A DNA stretch of 46,738 bases from Candidatus Binatia bacterium (lineage in GTDB: Bacteria; Desulfobacterota; Binatia; UBA1149; JAJCZL01). The stretch covers positions 1-46,738 of the forward strand of contig JANQEO010000234.1 in the NCBI GenBank assembly GCA_028278325.1, read 5' to 3'. Below the pieces are notes generated by a model. The model was not told the DNA's origin. It worked only from the letters and a program-made list of their open reading frames with translations, and searched no databases. A program made the position numbers and the translations under genes. Every line of letters starts with the position of its first letter. Position 1 is the first letter of the stretch. This document shows, one piece after another, positions 8,352 through 21,397 of this stretch.

Positions 8352-9404
8352 TCAGGCGCGGGCGGGCGGGGCGACGATCCCCAACTCGATCGCGCTGTTG
8401 CCCATGTCGGCCAGCGTTTCCCTGTATGACCTGCGGGTCCAGCCCAGCTCGCGCTCGGCCTTGCCACACGATACTTCCTCGCGCTTGCCTATGGACTTGA
8501 GCGCCATCCTCAATGTCTTGTCGAAGCGCGCCGCCAACCACAACACCGGATACGGAAGATGGCCCGTGGGTACGCGGTAGCCCTGATCGCGGAACTCTTC
8601 GTCGAGGATCTTTGCGATGTCGCGCATCCAGATGTGTTTACCGCCGCAGATGTACCGGTTGCCGGCAGCTTCGGGCTTGGTCATCGCCAGCACGTGAGCT
8701 TCCGCGACGTCACGCACGTCGACCATGGACCAACCCAATTGCGGACAGGCCGGCATGTCGCGGTCCATCAGTCGCTTGACCACCTCCGCCGACGTTCCGC
8801 CGCAGTTGCTCATGAGGGGGCCGGCGATGAAGCCCGGGTTGATCACGGCGAGCTCGAAGCGCTCGTCGTCTTGAAGAGAGGACACGAAATCCCAGGCCGC
8901 TCTCTCGGCCAGAGTCTTGCTCTTCTGGTAGGGCTCGCAACGATCGACTACAGACCAATCGTCTTCATCGAAAACGTGATCCGTCTTGTCGTCATGGCCG
9001 AACGCAACCGCCGCTACCGATGATGTGAGAACGACACGCTTGACCTTCCCGCGCGTGGCCGCGCATGCGCGGAGGACCCGTTTGGTACCCTCCACAGCCG
9101 GCGTGACGAGCTCGGATTCATCGTCGGGAAGCGTTGCAGGAAACGGCGACGCCACATGCAGCACATAGGTGCACCCTTCGACGGCCCGATCCCATCCCGC
9201 GTCACCGGTAAGATCGGCCTCGACCAGTTCGAGCCCATCCCCGAAACGTCGTAGATGCGCCACCTTCGACTCGTTCGAAAGGCTCCTCACCGTGCCTCGG
9301 ACGCGATACCCACGTCTCAACAGAGCCTCGACGCAGTGTCCGGCTACGAACCCCGTCGCTCCGGTCACCAGCACAGTCGTTTCCGCCGGCGGCTTATCGG
9401 ACAT
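8352..9404 (-). CDS. NAD(P)-dependent epimerase/dihydroflavonol-reductase-like extended SDR
   Basis: This 350-residue extended short-chain dehydrogenase has the cofactor motif VLVTGATGFVAGHC (11-24), LTSSVAAVAFG around the catalytic Ser, and the active-site YQKSK (Tyr-x-x-x-Lys). The INPGFIAGPL segment is typical of dihydroflavonol-4-reductase/cinnamoyl-CoA-reductase-like and 3-beta-HSD-like bacterial enzymes. These reduce carbonyls on bulky substrates; the substrate here is unknown. A strong Shine-Dalgarno AGGAGG lies just before the ATG. It has no same-strand partner within 900 bp. Confidence 0.88.
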   Translation of the reverse strand: MSDKPPAETTVLVTGATGFVAGHCVEALLRRGYRVRGTVRSLSNESKVAHLRRFGDGLELVEADLTGDAGWDRAVEGCTYVLHVASPFPATLPDDESELVTPAVEGTKRVLRACAATRGKVKRVVLTSSVAAVAFGHDDKTDHVFDEDDWSVVDRCEPYQKSKTLAERAAWDFVSSLQDDERFELAVINPGFIAGPLMSNCGGTSAEVVKRLMDRDMPACPQLGWSMVDVRDVAEAHVLAMTKPEAAGNRYICGGKHIWMRDIAKILDEEFRDQGYRVPTGHLPYPVLWLAARFDKTLRMALKSIGKREEVSCGKAERELGWTRRSYRETLADMGNSAIELGIVAPPARA

Positions 9405-9556
9405 GTTCCACCTCCTGGGCCCCGCAGACGGGGCGGCTGCACGCAGTCATAGCAGCCCGTCTCATCGCTAGAAAGCCGGCGGCCGTCATCGGCCCAGTCT
9501 CTCCCACGTTACGCCTGCTTGTCCGCCTCGGATTTGCAGGCTAGGTTCTTGCGGCC

Positions 9557-10111
9557 ATGGGTTCGGGCACTGAACAGCTTGCCTCCTTGCTCGCCCGCCA
9601 CTCCTATCGCCGCGGCACTTTCACGCTCGCCTCCGGCAAGACCAGCGACTTCTATGTCGACGTCAAGCAAACGGTCTTCACCCCGGACGGAACGAGACTG
9701 ATCGGCGAGTTGATCCTCGACGAGCTCGAGAAGCGTGACATCACTCTCGTGGGCGGAATGGCGGTGGGGGCCATTCCTTTGGTCACGGCGACGCTGGCCG
9801 CGGCTGCCGGACGCGACTATCCGCTGGAAGGTTTCTTTGTACGTAAACAGCCAAAGGACCACGGCACCGCCAAGCTAATCGACGGCCGTTTCCACGACGC
9901 CGCACGTGTAGCGTTGGTCGAAGACGTGGTCACGACCGGCGAGTCCACCGCTCAGGCGGCGGCCATAGTCGAGGAAGCCGGAGCCGCAATCGACCTGATC
10001 GTCGTGGTGGTCGACCGCGAGGAGGACGACGGCATGAAGAGGCTGGCATCCACCGCCGGCGAAGTCGTGGCTCTGGCCACGAAGACCGAAATCGTAAGAG
10101 CCGCCGGCTGA
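9557..10111 (+). CDS. pyrE: Orotate phosphoribosyltransferase
   Basis: This 184-residue enzyme joins orotate and PRPP to give orotidine 5'-phosphate in de novo pyrimidine synthesis. The PRPP-binding loop is VALVEDVVTTGEST (about 118-131), preceded by the flexible catalytic loop VRKQPKDHG. The N-terminus FTLASGKTSDFYVDVKQ is characteristic of PyrE. The length is slightly under the common 200-210. The ATG at 9557 gives the expected N-terminus; a purine-rich GCAGGCTAGG lies about 15 bases upstream. It is a single gene, convergent with the atpE end of the hemL-atp operon. Confidence 0.95.
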   Translation: MGSGTEQLASLLARHSYRRGTFTLASGKTSDFYVDVKQTVFTPDGTRLIGELILDELEKRDITLVGGMAVGAIPLVTATLAAAAGRDYPLEGFFVRKQPKDHGTAKLIDGRFHDAARVALVEDVVTTGESTAQAAAIVEEAGAAIDLIVVVVDREEDDGMKRLASTAGEVVALATKTEIVRAAG

Positions 10112-10118
10112 CAAGAAA

Positions 10119-10150
10119 AAGGGCGGGAACCCTTACGGGCCCCGCCCCTT
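10119..10150. terminator. Intrinsic terminator of the hemL-atp operon
   Basis: GGGCGGG pairs with CCCGCCC. On the minus strand the stem is followed by TTTTTCTTG, so it fits an intrinsic terminator for the minus-strand operon. It may also stop pyrE transcription from the other side. Confidence 0.7.
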
Positions 10151-10160
10151 CGACCTTCAT

Positions 10161-10181
10161 CTCGGCGCGGTCGGCGCCGAG
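10161..10181. terminator. Second hairpin downstream of atpE
   Basis: A perfect 8-bp stem CTCGGCGC/GCGCCGAG with a 5-base loop lies 18 bp past the atpE stop. It lacks a T-tract and may protect the 3' end or assist the next hairpin. Confidence 0.45.
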
Positions 10182-10198
10182 ACCGTTCTATGTCTTGT

Positions 10199-10528
10199 CT
10201 AAATTTTGCCCTGCAGGAAGAACGCGATCACGAGTGCGTAGATCGACAGTGCTTCCATGAAGGCGATACCGATGATCATCGGCGTCTGGATCCTGTCGGC
10301 CGAACTCGGATTGCGTCCGATCGACTCCATCGCCGCCGCCACTGCGCGGCCTTGTCCGAGAGCCGTGCCGAAGGCCGCCACCGAAATCGCGATGCCCGAG
10401 CCGATGGCGATCATGCCGGCGGCGGTTGCGCCGCCCTCGTGATCGGCAGCAAGTGCCAGTGCCGGCGCACCGAGCGTCGACACGACCGCACCGGCCGCCA
10501 CCATCAGAAATGTCTTCATTCTTGCCAT
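10199..10528 (-). CDS. atpE: F-ATPase c subunit with N-terminal signal-like extension
   Basis: Subunit c forms the ion-carrying rotor ring. I place the start at ATG 10528 because CTAGGAGA lies just upstream; a longer reading from 10585 is not supported. The 109-residue product has a hydrophobic leader (residues 1-27, ending ALALAAD) before the two ring helices. The carboxylate is E92 in AFMEALSIYALVIA, very like chloroplast subunits, with Q59 in LGQG and Y97. The Ser/Thr after the Glu that marks many sodium-type subunits is Ala here, so proton coupling is likely. The helix-1 glycine motif is degenerate (S49, A51, A57 among the glycines). It is the last gene of the hemL-atpZ-atpI-atpB-atpE operon. 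Confidence 0.95.
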   Translation of the reverse strand: MARMKTFLMVAAGAVVSTLGAPALALAADHEGGATAAGMIAIGSGIAISVAAFGTALGQGRAVAAAMESIGRNPSSADRIQTPMIIGIAFMEALSIYALVIAFFLQGKI

Positions 10529-10636
10529 TGTTCTTCTCCTAGTAGAGTCGAGCAGCGCCCCTCGCCCCAAACCGCCGTCTATCATCCTCTACCACGTCGC
10601 GGTTGCGCCCCTCGTTGTTCCCGGCCCCGTCTCGCC

Positions 10637-11353
10637 TCAGTGGTGGTCCCCCTCATGGGCCACTGCCAATGAAACGTAGATGACGGTGAGCAGGGTAAAC
10701 ACGAAAGCCTGAATCAGAGAGACGAAGGCTCCCAAGAAGTAAAAGACCACGGGGATGAACAGCTTCGTCAGGTCTGTGAAGATCTCCAACACGAGATGGT
10801 CGCCCGTCATGTTCCCGAAAAGACGTAGGGACAGGGACACCGGCCTCACCAGGTTGTCGATGATCTCCAAGGGAACCATGAGGACGCCGAGCCACCAGAT
10901 CGGGCCGACGAAGTGCTTCAGGTAGTTGACCAAACCCTGGGAGTGGATGCCGATGGCGTTGTAGCCGAGGAAAGAGGCGACGCCCAATCCGAAGGTGATG
11001 TTGAAGTCACTCGTGGGCGGCAAGAAGCCGGGCACGAGGCCGAGAAGGTTCGCAACCAGGATGAAGAAGAAGAAACTGCCGAACAGCGGCACGTAACGGT
11101 CGCCCGACGGGCCGAGCACGCCTCGAGACATCGAGGTGATTCCGCCGACCAGCAGTTCGGCCACATTGCGCACCGTCAAACCCTCGTCAGGAACGAGTTC
11201 ATTGCCGGTCGCGCGCGCCGCCGCCAGGCTGCGGTTGGCGGCGTAGCCGAAGAGGATCAACCCGATCATGACGAGGGTCGCGTGGACCGTATGGCCGGGA
11301 AGGGCGTTGATGCCCGGAATCAAACTTATCCAAGTGATCGGATGATGTTCCAT
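10637..11353 (-). CDS. atpB: F-ATPase a subunit
   Basis: This 238-residue integral membrane subunit provides the half-channels for ions next to the c ring. The essential arginine is R177 in SLSLRLFGNMTGDH, equivalent to R210 of E. coli. Other conserved segments are FGSFFFFILVANLLGLVPGF and LVAFVSLIQAFVF-like helices near the C-terminus. Five or six membrane helices are expected. It starts with ATG at 11353 and lies 19 bp after atpI. The 108-bp gap to atpE carries the atpE ribosome site. Confidence 0.97.
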   Translation of the reverse strand: MEHHPITWISLIPGINALPGHTVHATLVMIGLILFGYAANRSLAAARATGNELVPDEGLTVRNVAELLVGGITSMSRGVLGPSGDRYVPLFGSFFFFILVANLLGLVPGFLPPTSDFNITFGLGVASFLGYNAIGIHSQGLVNYLKHFVGPIWWLGVLMVPLEIIDNLVRPVSLSLRLFGNMTGDHLVLEIFTDLTKLFIPVVFYFLGAFVSLIQAFVFTLLTVIYVSLAVAHEGDHH

Positions 11354-11372
11354 CGCTATGTCCGAGGGAGCG

Positions 11373-11762
11373 TCAGCTCCGAGCGCCGTTTTGGTCTTCG
11401 TCGTTCACCGCTTCGCCGATGACGGCGGCCTCGAGCAAAGCCGCGACAAGTAGCATCGAAGCCCCCACCGCGAACGAAAGCGGCTCGACAGGGAACTGAA
11501 GCATCACCCCCACCACCAGAAGGATCATGAGCAGGAACTTCAGTACCAGCAGAACCAACGAGGCCGCCCGGCTAGCGCCAGGGCGTATTAGTCTAGAAAC
11601 GAGCATACGAATCAAGGCCACGTTGGCGAACATGAACAAGCCCCCGAGGGCCACGCTGCCGGGCCGGCCCCATCCGGTGATCACCGAGGCCAGGGTGGCT
11701 GCTGCGGTCAGGGCCAGGCTGACCCCCAGCATTCTGGACAAGTCGACGACTCGCGCTTGCAT
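11373..11762 (-). CDS. atpI: ATP synthase subunit I-like membrane protein
   Basis: This 129-residue protein has four predicted hydrophobic segments (LGVSLALTAAATLASVITG, VALGGLFMFANVALIRML, LVLLVLKFLLMILLVVGVML, FAVGASMLLVAALLEAAVIG). AtpI-type proteins sit between the operon start and atpB and help c-ring assembly or magnesium uptake for the complex. Sequence conservation in the family is low, so the call rests on size, topology and position. The gap to atpZ is 7 bp. Confidence 0.75.
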   Translation of the reverse strand: MQARVVDLSRMLGVSLALTAAATLASVITGWGRPGSVALGGLFMFANVALIRMLVSRLIRPGASRAASLVLLVLKFLLMILLVVGVMLQFPVEPLSFAVGASMLLVAALLEAAVIGEAVNDEDQNGARS

Positions 11763-11769
11763 ACCGGTC

Positions 11770-11991
11770 TCAGTCGCCCTCTTGGGAGCGCCGCCCCGAC
11801 TCCAGAACTTTGAGGAGGCGACGAACCCCCATCACCAGCGCAGCAAGAGCGAAAGTCAGCGTGAAGACCGCGCCGCTTCCGAACCAGAGGTCGAGCTGAT
11901 AGCCGATCCATACACCGGCGGCGATCGGCCAACCCAGGCTCCAGGCGATGCCGAGCACGGCCATCGGTGCCGCTTTGTCTTTTTCGGGCAT
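11770..11991 (-). CDS. atpZ: AtpZ/AtpQ-like small membrane protein of the ATPase operon
   Basis: I place the start at ATG 11991 (MPEKDKAAPMAVLGIAW), which gives 73 residues. A longer reading from 12081 begins with an arginine-rich stretch antisense-like to hemL coding and is unlikely. Two membrane helices are visible: AVLGIAWSLGWPIAAGVWIGYQL and FTLTFALAALVMGVRRLL. The pattern G-x-D-x-W-F-G after helix one is typical of AtpZ, which works with AtpI in ring assembly or cation transport. The ATG is 5 bp after the hemL stop, so translation is probably coupled. Confidence 0.75.
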   Translation of the reverse strand: MPEKDKAAPMAVLGIAWSLGWPIAAGVWIGYQLDLWFGSGAVFTLTFALAALVMGVRRLLKVLESGRRSQEGD

Positions 11992-11996
11992 CGGCG

Positions 11997-13274
11997 TCAG
12001 TCGACGGCGGCGAGTGCTCTTCCTACGGCCTCGGCGGTCCGTGCGATGTCTTCGTCGCTGTGCGCGGCGGAGACGAACCAAGCTTCGAACTGCGAAGGGG
12101 GAACCCAGATGCCTTGGTCCAGGAGGGCGCTGAAGAACCGGGCATACTTCTTCACGTCGGTCTTCGATGCATCATCGTAGTTGTCGACCCGGTCGGGCCC
12201 GAAGAACAGGGTCGCGAGGCTTCCGAGGCCCTGCACACAGCCGGGACGCCGCCCGAGGCCTTCTTGGAGAGCCGCGGCCAAAGCCGTCCCCTTGCGGGAG
12301 AGGCTCTCGTAGGGATCTTCCTTGGCCAGGGTCTCGAGGGTGGCCAGTCCGGCAGCCACGGCGAGGGGATTGCCCGACAGAGTACCCGCCTGATAGACGG
12401 GCCCGCTCGGGGCTACCAGGTCCATGAGTTCGGCGCGTCCCCCATAGGCACCGACCGGCAGTCCTCCGCCGATGATCTTGCCCAGGCAGGTCAGGTCCGG
12501 CTCGAGGCCGGCCGGTCCCTGGTAACCCGCCAGTGAAAGCCTGAACCCGCTTATCACCTCATCGAAGATCACCAGCGCGCCGCAACCATGCGCCGCTTCG
12601 ATCAGCCCTTCGAGAAACCCCTCCTGAGGCGGGACCACTCCCATGTTGGCAGCCACCGGCTCTACGATGACGGCCGCCGTATCCTCGCCCAGCACGGCCT
12701 CGACCGAGTCGAGGTCGTTGAAATCGGCAACGCGGGTGAGGCCGCCGACGGCTTCCGGCACGCCGGGGCTGTCCGGGACACCCAAGGTCGTCGCGCCGGA
12801 ACCCGCCTTGACCAGAAACGCATCGGCGTGGCCGTGGTAACAGCCGGCGAACTTGACGATCTGGTCGCGCCCGGTGGCCGCTCGGGCAACACGCAACGCG
12901 CTCATGGTCGCCTCCGTGCCGGAGTTGACGAGACGAACCCGCTCGATGGACGGGACCAGACCTATGATCATCTCGGCGAGGTCGACCTCGGCTTCAGTGG
13001 CCGCACCGAAGCTTGTACCCCCGGCCAACGCTCTTTCCAGTGCCTCGACTACCGAAGGGTGACGGTGGCCGAGCACCATGGGCCCCCAGGATCCGACGTA
13101 GTCGATGTACTCCCGACCTTCTGTATCCACGATCCGTGAGCCCTGAGCCGACGCCACGAAACGAGGATGACCTCCGACCGCCGCCCACGAACGCACGGGG
13201 GAGTTGACGCCGCCGGGGATGGCCGCCAGGGCGCGCTCGAAGACATCCGTTTTCTCTTTCCTATCCAGGGACAT
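11997..13274 (-). CDS. hemL: Glutamate-1-semialdehyde 2,1-aminomutase
   Basis: This 425-residue PLP enzyme converts glutamate-1-semialdehyde to 5-aminolevulinate, the C5 route to haem. The PLP lysine is K266 in TCLGKIIGGGLPVG. Other signatures are SGTEATMSALRVARA (118-132), CYHGHADAFLVKAGSG (145-160) and IFDEVISGFR (236-245). Length and motifs are normal. It is the first gene of a minus-strand operon that continues into atpZ-atpI-atpB-atpE, and it lies directly left of dnaA. Pairing of haem precursor synthesis with F0 genes may reflect shared respiratory demand (inference). A weak minus-strand promoter, TTGCAA (13374-13379)/TATGCA (13350-13355), is possible. Confidence 0.97.
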   Translation of the reverse strand: MSLDRKEKTDVFERALAAIPGGVNSPVRSWAAVGGHPRFVASAQGSRIVDTEGREYIDYVGSWGPMVLGHRHPSVVEALERALAGGTSFGAATEAEVDLAEMIIGLVPSIERVRLVNSGTEATMSALRVARAATGRDQIVKFAGCYHGHADAFLVKAGSGATTLGVPDSPGVPEAVGGLTRVADFNDLDSVEAVLGEDTAAVIVEPVAANMGVVPPQEGFLEGLIEAAHGCGALVIFDEVISGFRLSLAGYQGPAGLEPDLTCLGKIIGGGLPVGAYGGRAELMDLVAPSGPVYQAGTLSGNPLAVAAGLATLETLAKEDPYESLSRKGTALAAALQEGLGRRPGCVQGLGSLATLFFGPDRVDNYDDASKTDVKKYARFFSALLDQGIWVPPSQFEAWFVSAAHSDEDIARTAEAVGRALAAVD

Positions 13275-13435
13275 GGCGATGCCTAGACCTTACGCGCCGA
13301 GCTAAACCAGGGTTACGTCAATGCTGCAACCCGAACGTTCTCGCGGATTTGCATAGAGGGTCGCTGTCGACTCTTGCAACGCAGGCACGTCCAAACTATG
13401 CGGGCACTCGGGTAACCGCAGACCACCGCGTTAAC

Positions 13436-13455
13436 TTGTCCACACCTGTGGATAA
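13436..13455. promoter_or_regulatory. Inverted DnaA-box pair upstream of dnaA
   Basis: TTGTCCACA (13436-13444, plus strand) and TGTGGATAA (13447-13455, a perfect box on the minus strand) face each other with two bases between. They lie 27 bp before the dnaA GTG, a common arrangement for dnaA autoregulation and as one half of a bipartite origin. Confidence 0.75.
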
Positions 13456-13481
13456 CTCTGTGCTTAAGTCGGGGAGGTGGG

Positions 13482-14852
13482 GTGGAGTCAGTTTCCGTCA
13501 ACAGTCTCGCTTTCCTTTGGTCGCGTACGGCCGAGAGGCTCGAATCCCGCCTCAGCCGCAGTGACTTCGACACCTGGATCAGGCCGATAAAGCCAAAGGC
13601 CCTGGCCAACCAGACCGTGGATCTGACGGTGCCGAACCGTTTGTTCGCGACCTGGCTGAGCCAGAACCTAATGGCCGATCTGACGGCCAGTTGGTCGGCC
13701 GTGGCCGGCTTCGCGCCGACTTTCCGTTTCTCTTGGGAGGCCGACGACCGCCAGGGCGAGCTCTTCGGCGATTCCGCCAGAACGATGGAGGCTGCCCGCC
13801 CTCCCAGCGTCGCACGCGGCACGCGCACACGCAGCGGCCTGATCGAGAGGTACAACTTCCACAACTTCGTGGTCGGACCGAGCAATCAGTTCGCACGGGC
13901 CGCAGCCATGGCAGTGGCCGATCAACCCGGCTCTCTCTACAACCCTCTGTTTCTCTACGGCGGGGTCGGACTCGGCAAAACCCATTTGGCCAACGCGGTA
14001 GGCCAGACGATTCTGGCCGCCAAACCCGGCGCCAAGGTTTCCTTCGTGTCGTCCGACAGCTTCACGAACCAGCTCATCGATGCGATAGCGCGCAACAAAG
14101 CCCAAGAGTTCAAGAACAGAATGCGCCGCCTCGACGTCTTGATAGTGGACGACGTACAGTTCCTGGCCGGGCGCGAACGTACCCAGGACGAGTTCTTCCA
14201 CATCTTCAACAGCCTCTACGAGAAGAGCCGTCAGATAATCCTAACTTCCGACAAGTTTCCCAACGAACTCGACGGTATCGAGGAGAGGCTCTGCAATCGC
14301 TTCGGCTGGGGGCTGGTCGCCGACCTGCAGTGCCCGGATGCCGAAACACGCGGCGCGATCCTGGAGCGCAAAGCACGCGATGAAGGCATTGACCTGCCCA
14401 TTGAGGTAGCCACTTTCATCGCAGGCCACATCGACTCCAACATCCGCGATCTGGAAGGGGCGCTGACGCGCATAAGCGCATACGCTTCGCTCAACGGTTG
14501 TGCGATCACCGTCGCACTGGCGCGGGAGTTGCTGGGCAACCCGGCACAGTCATCGGAAACGGCCGTAGGGATGAAGGAAATCGAACAGCGGGTCTGCCTT
14601 CACTTCGGCTTGCGAGACGGAGAACTCAAGGCGCGCAAACGCACGAGAAAGGTTGCCGAGGCCAGGCAACTGGCCATGTATCTGATGCGTCACCATGCCG
14701 GGGCCTCCTTCCCGTCGATCGGGGAGTTCCTCGGCGGACGCGACCATTCGACAGTCGTCCATGGATGCCAAGCGGTGGAAAGGCGCCGCCAGAGCGACCC
14801 GCGTTACAAGAACATGGTCGATTCCGTCGCCAGGACGATTCGCTGTGGATAA
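13482..14852 (+). CDS. dnaA: Chromosomal replication initiator protein DnaA
   Basis: This 456-residue AAA+ ATPase binds DnaA boxes and opens oriC. Domain I is at about 1-80. A short variable linker follows, then domain III with Walker A GGVGLGKT (160-167) and Walker B LIVDDVQFLAGRE. The C-terminal DNA-binding domain holds the signature FLGGRDHSTVVHGC. The GTG start at 13482 is supported by GGGGAGG a few bases upstream and by the normal length. The stop codon lies inside a perfect DnaA box (14844-14852). It is divergent from hemL and followed by the putative origin and dnaN. Confidence 0.98.
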   Translation: MESVSVNSLAFLWSRTAERLESRLSRSDFDTWIRPIKPKALANQTVDLTVPNRLFATWLSQNLMADLTASWSAVAGFAPTFRFSWEADDRQGELFGDSARTMEAARPPSVARGTRTRSGLIERYNFHNFVVGPSNQFARAAAMAVADQPGSLYNPLFLYGGVGLGKTHLANAVGQTILAAKPGAKVSFVSSDSFTNQLIDAIARNKAQEFKNRMRRLDVLIVDDVQFLAGRERTQDEFFHIFNSLYEKSRQIILTSDKFPNELDGIEERLCNRFGWGLVADLQCPDAETRGAILERKARDEGIDLPIEVATFIAGHIDSNIRDLEGALTRISAYASLNGCAITVALARELLGNPAQSSETAVGMKEIEQRVCLHFGLRDGELKARKRTRKVAEARQLAMYLMRHHAGASFPSIGEFLGGRDHSTVVHGCQAVERRRQSDPRYKNMVDSVARTIRCG

Positions 14853-15060
14853 ATTCTGCGCTTCCTGTTCTGATGGTTCGTCGGACAGCTACGGGAGGCT
14901 GTAAGCAGGGCTTGAAAGCACCATACGGAGCAGAAAACGCACAACGGCTGTGCTCAAAAAACTGTATGTGAGACGGTTACTTAGGCAAGATATCCATAAT
15001 TATGCGCTTCTAATCATCAGAAACAGATTTAAGAGAAGAATACTGTAGAGGACCCCAGTC
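14844..15060. other. Putative oriC (dnaA-dnaN intergenic region)
   Basis: A perfect DnaA box TGTGGATAA (14844-14852) overlaps the dnaA stop. The next 208 bp are non-coding. The part from about 14987 to 15045 is markedly AT-rich against a GC-rich background (for example TATCCATAATTATGCG and CAGATTTAAGAGAAG), which suits a DNA-unwinding element. Few other good boxes are seen, so the upstream pair at 13436-13455 may also belong to the origin. Gene polarity changes on either side of this point. AGAGGA near 15045 is the dnaN ribosome site. Confidence 0.7.
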
Positions 15061-16170
15061 ATGAACATCGAAGTCGGAAGAGAGCAAATCCTGCGCGCCC
15101 TCGGAAGAGCGCAAGGAGTCGTCGACAGGCGACAGCCTATGGCCATCCTGACCAACCTCTTGTTGGAGGCGAACAACGGATTGTCGGTCATCGCCACGGA
15201 TCTCGAGGTAAGCCTCAAGCAGACTTGCGAAGCCACGGTCAGTGAAGGCGGTCAGGCGGCTGTCTCAGCCCGCAAGTTGTTCGAGATCGTCCGCGAATCC
15301 TCCTCCGACACGATAGCTCTGAAGAGTCTCGATAACCGTGGGCTGGAGGTTTCCTACGGCCGGTCCAACTTCAAGCTCCTCGGTATCGACCCGGCCGACC
15401 ATCCTGGCATGCCCAAGTCTGATGCTGGAGACACGGGAGCCGAGATACAGGTAACCGCCGAGGATCTTGCGGAGATGATCCGCAAGACGATATTTGCGGT
15501 TTCCAGTGACGACACTCGCTCCAACCTCGCCGGCGTCTATCTGGACAGCGGTGACGACGGTACACGGCTGCGCATGGTGGCTACCGACGGTCACCGGTTG
15601 GCGGTTGTCGAAAGGGCGGCAAGCGGAGAGGCCGTTCAGGAAGGCGTCATCCTGCCGCGCAAAGGGCTTGCCGAGCTCGCCAAGCTGCTCCAGGACCAGG
15701 AAGGGCTGGTAAAGCTGTCGATTTCCGGCAGCGAGGCCAGTGTCGAGGTCGGTGACTGCCTGCTTGGCATGAGGCTTGTCGAGGGAACCTATCCCGACTA
15801 TCGCCAGGTGCTCCCGGACGCCACGCCGAAACAGATACAAACCGGGCGCGACGAGTTACTTCAGTCTCTGCGCAGGGTGTCCATTCTGTCGAGCGAGCGG
15901 GTTCGGGGGGTGCGCGTCGCGCTGTCGCCCGGCTCCGTGACGATCTCGGCCAACAACCCGGACATGGGCGAGGCCTCCGAGGATCTGGAGGCCGGCTATG
16001 AGGGCGATGAACTCGAGGTAGGTTTCAACGCCAGGTACGTCATCGAGGTGCTCACGGTGCTACCCGAGGGCAGCAATGTGACGCTCGGATTCAACGACCA
16101 ACTGAGCCCTTGTTTGGTCAGCGGTGAGGACGGCGGATACAGGTATGTAGTAATGCCGATGCGCATCTGA
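15061..16170 (+). CDS. dnaN: DNA polymerase III beta subunit (sliding clamp)
   Basis: This 369-residue protein forms a ring dimer that tethers DNA polymerase III to DNA and recruits other repair and replication factors. The typical three-domain clamp layout is present: LGRAQGVVDRRQPMAILTNLLLEA near the N-terminus, MVATDGHRLAVVER (about 176-189) in the middle, and VSGEDGGYRYVVMPMRI at the C-terminus, where the MPMR(I/L) ending is diagnostic. Length matches the family. The ATG follows AGAGGACCCC. recF, which often follows, is not here. Confidence 0.98.
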   Translation: MNIEVGREQILRALGRAQGVVDRRQPMAILTNLLLEANNGLSVIATDLEVSLKQTCEATVSEGGQAAVSARKLFEIVRESSSDTIALKSLDNRGLEVSYGRSNFKLLGIDPADHPGMPKSDAGDTGAEIQVTAEDLAEMIRKTIFAVSSDDTRSNLAGVYLDSGDDGTRLRMVATDGHRLAVVERAASGEAVQEGVILPRKGLAELAKLLQDQEGLVKLSISGSEASVEVGDCLLGMRLVEGTYPDYRQVLPDATPKQIQTGRDELLQSLRRVSILSSERVRGVRVALSPGSVTISANNPDMGEASEDLEAGYEGDELEVGFNARYVIEVLTVLPEGSNVTLGFNDQLSPCLVSGEDGGYRYVVMPMRI

Positions 16171-18897
<2,727 letters not shown>

Positions 18898-18902
18898 TAG
18901 AA

Positions 18903-21380
<2,478 letters not shown>

Positions 21381-21397
21381 CGATCGCGGAGGGGCGA

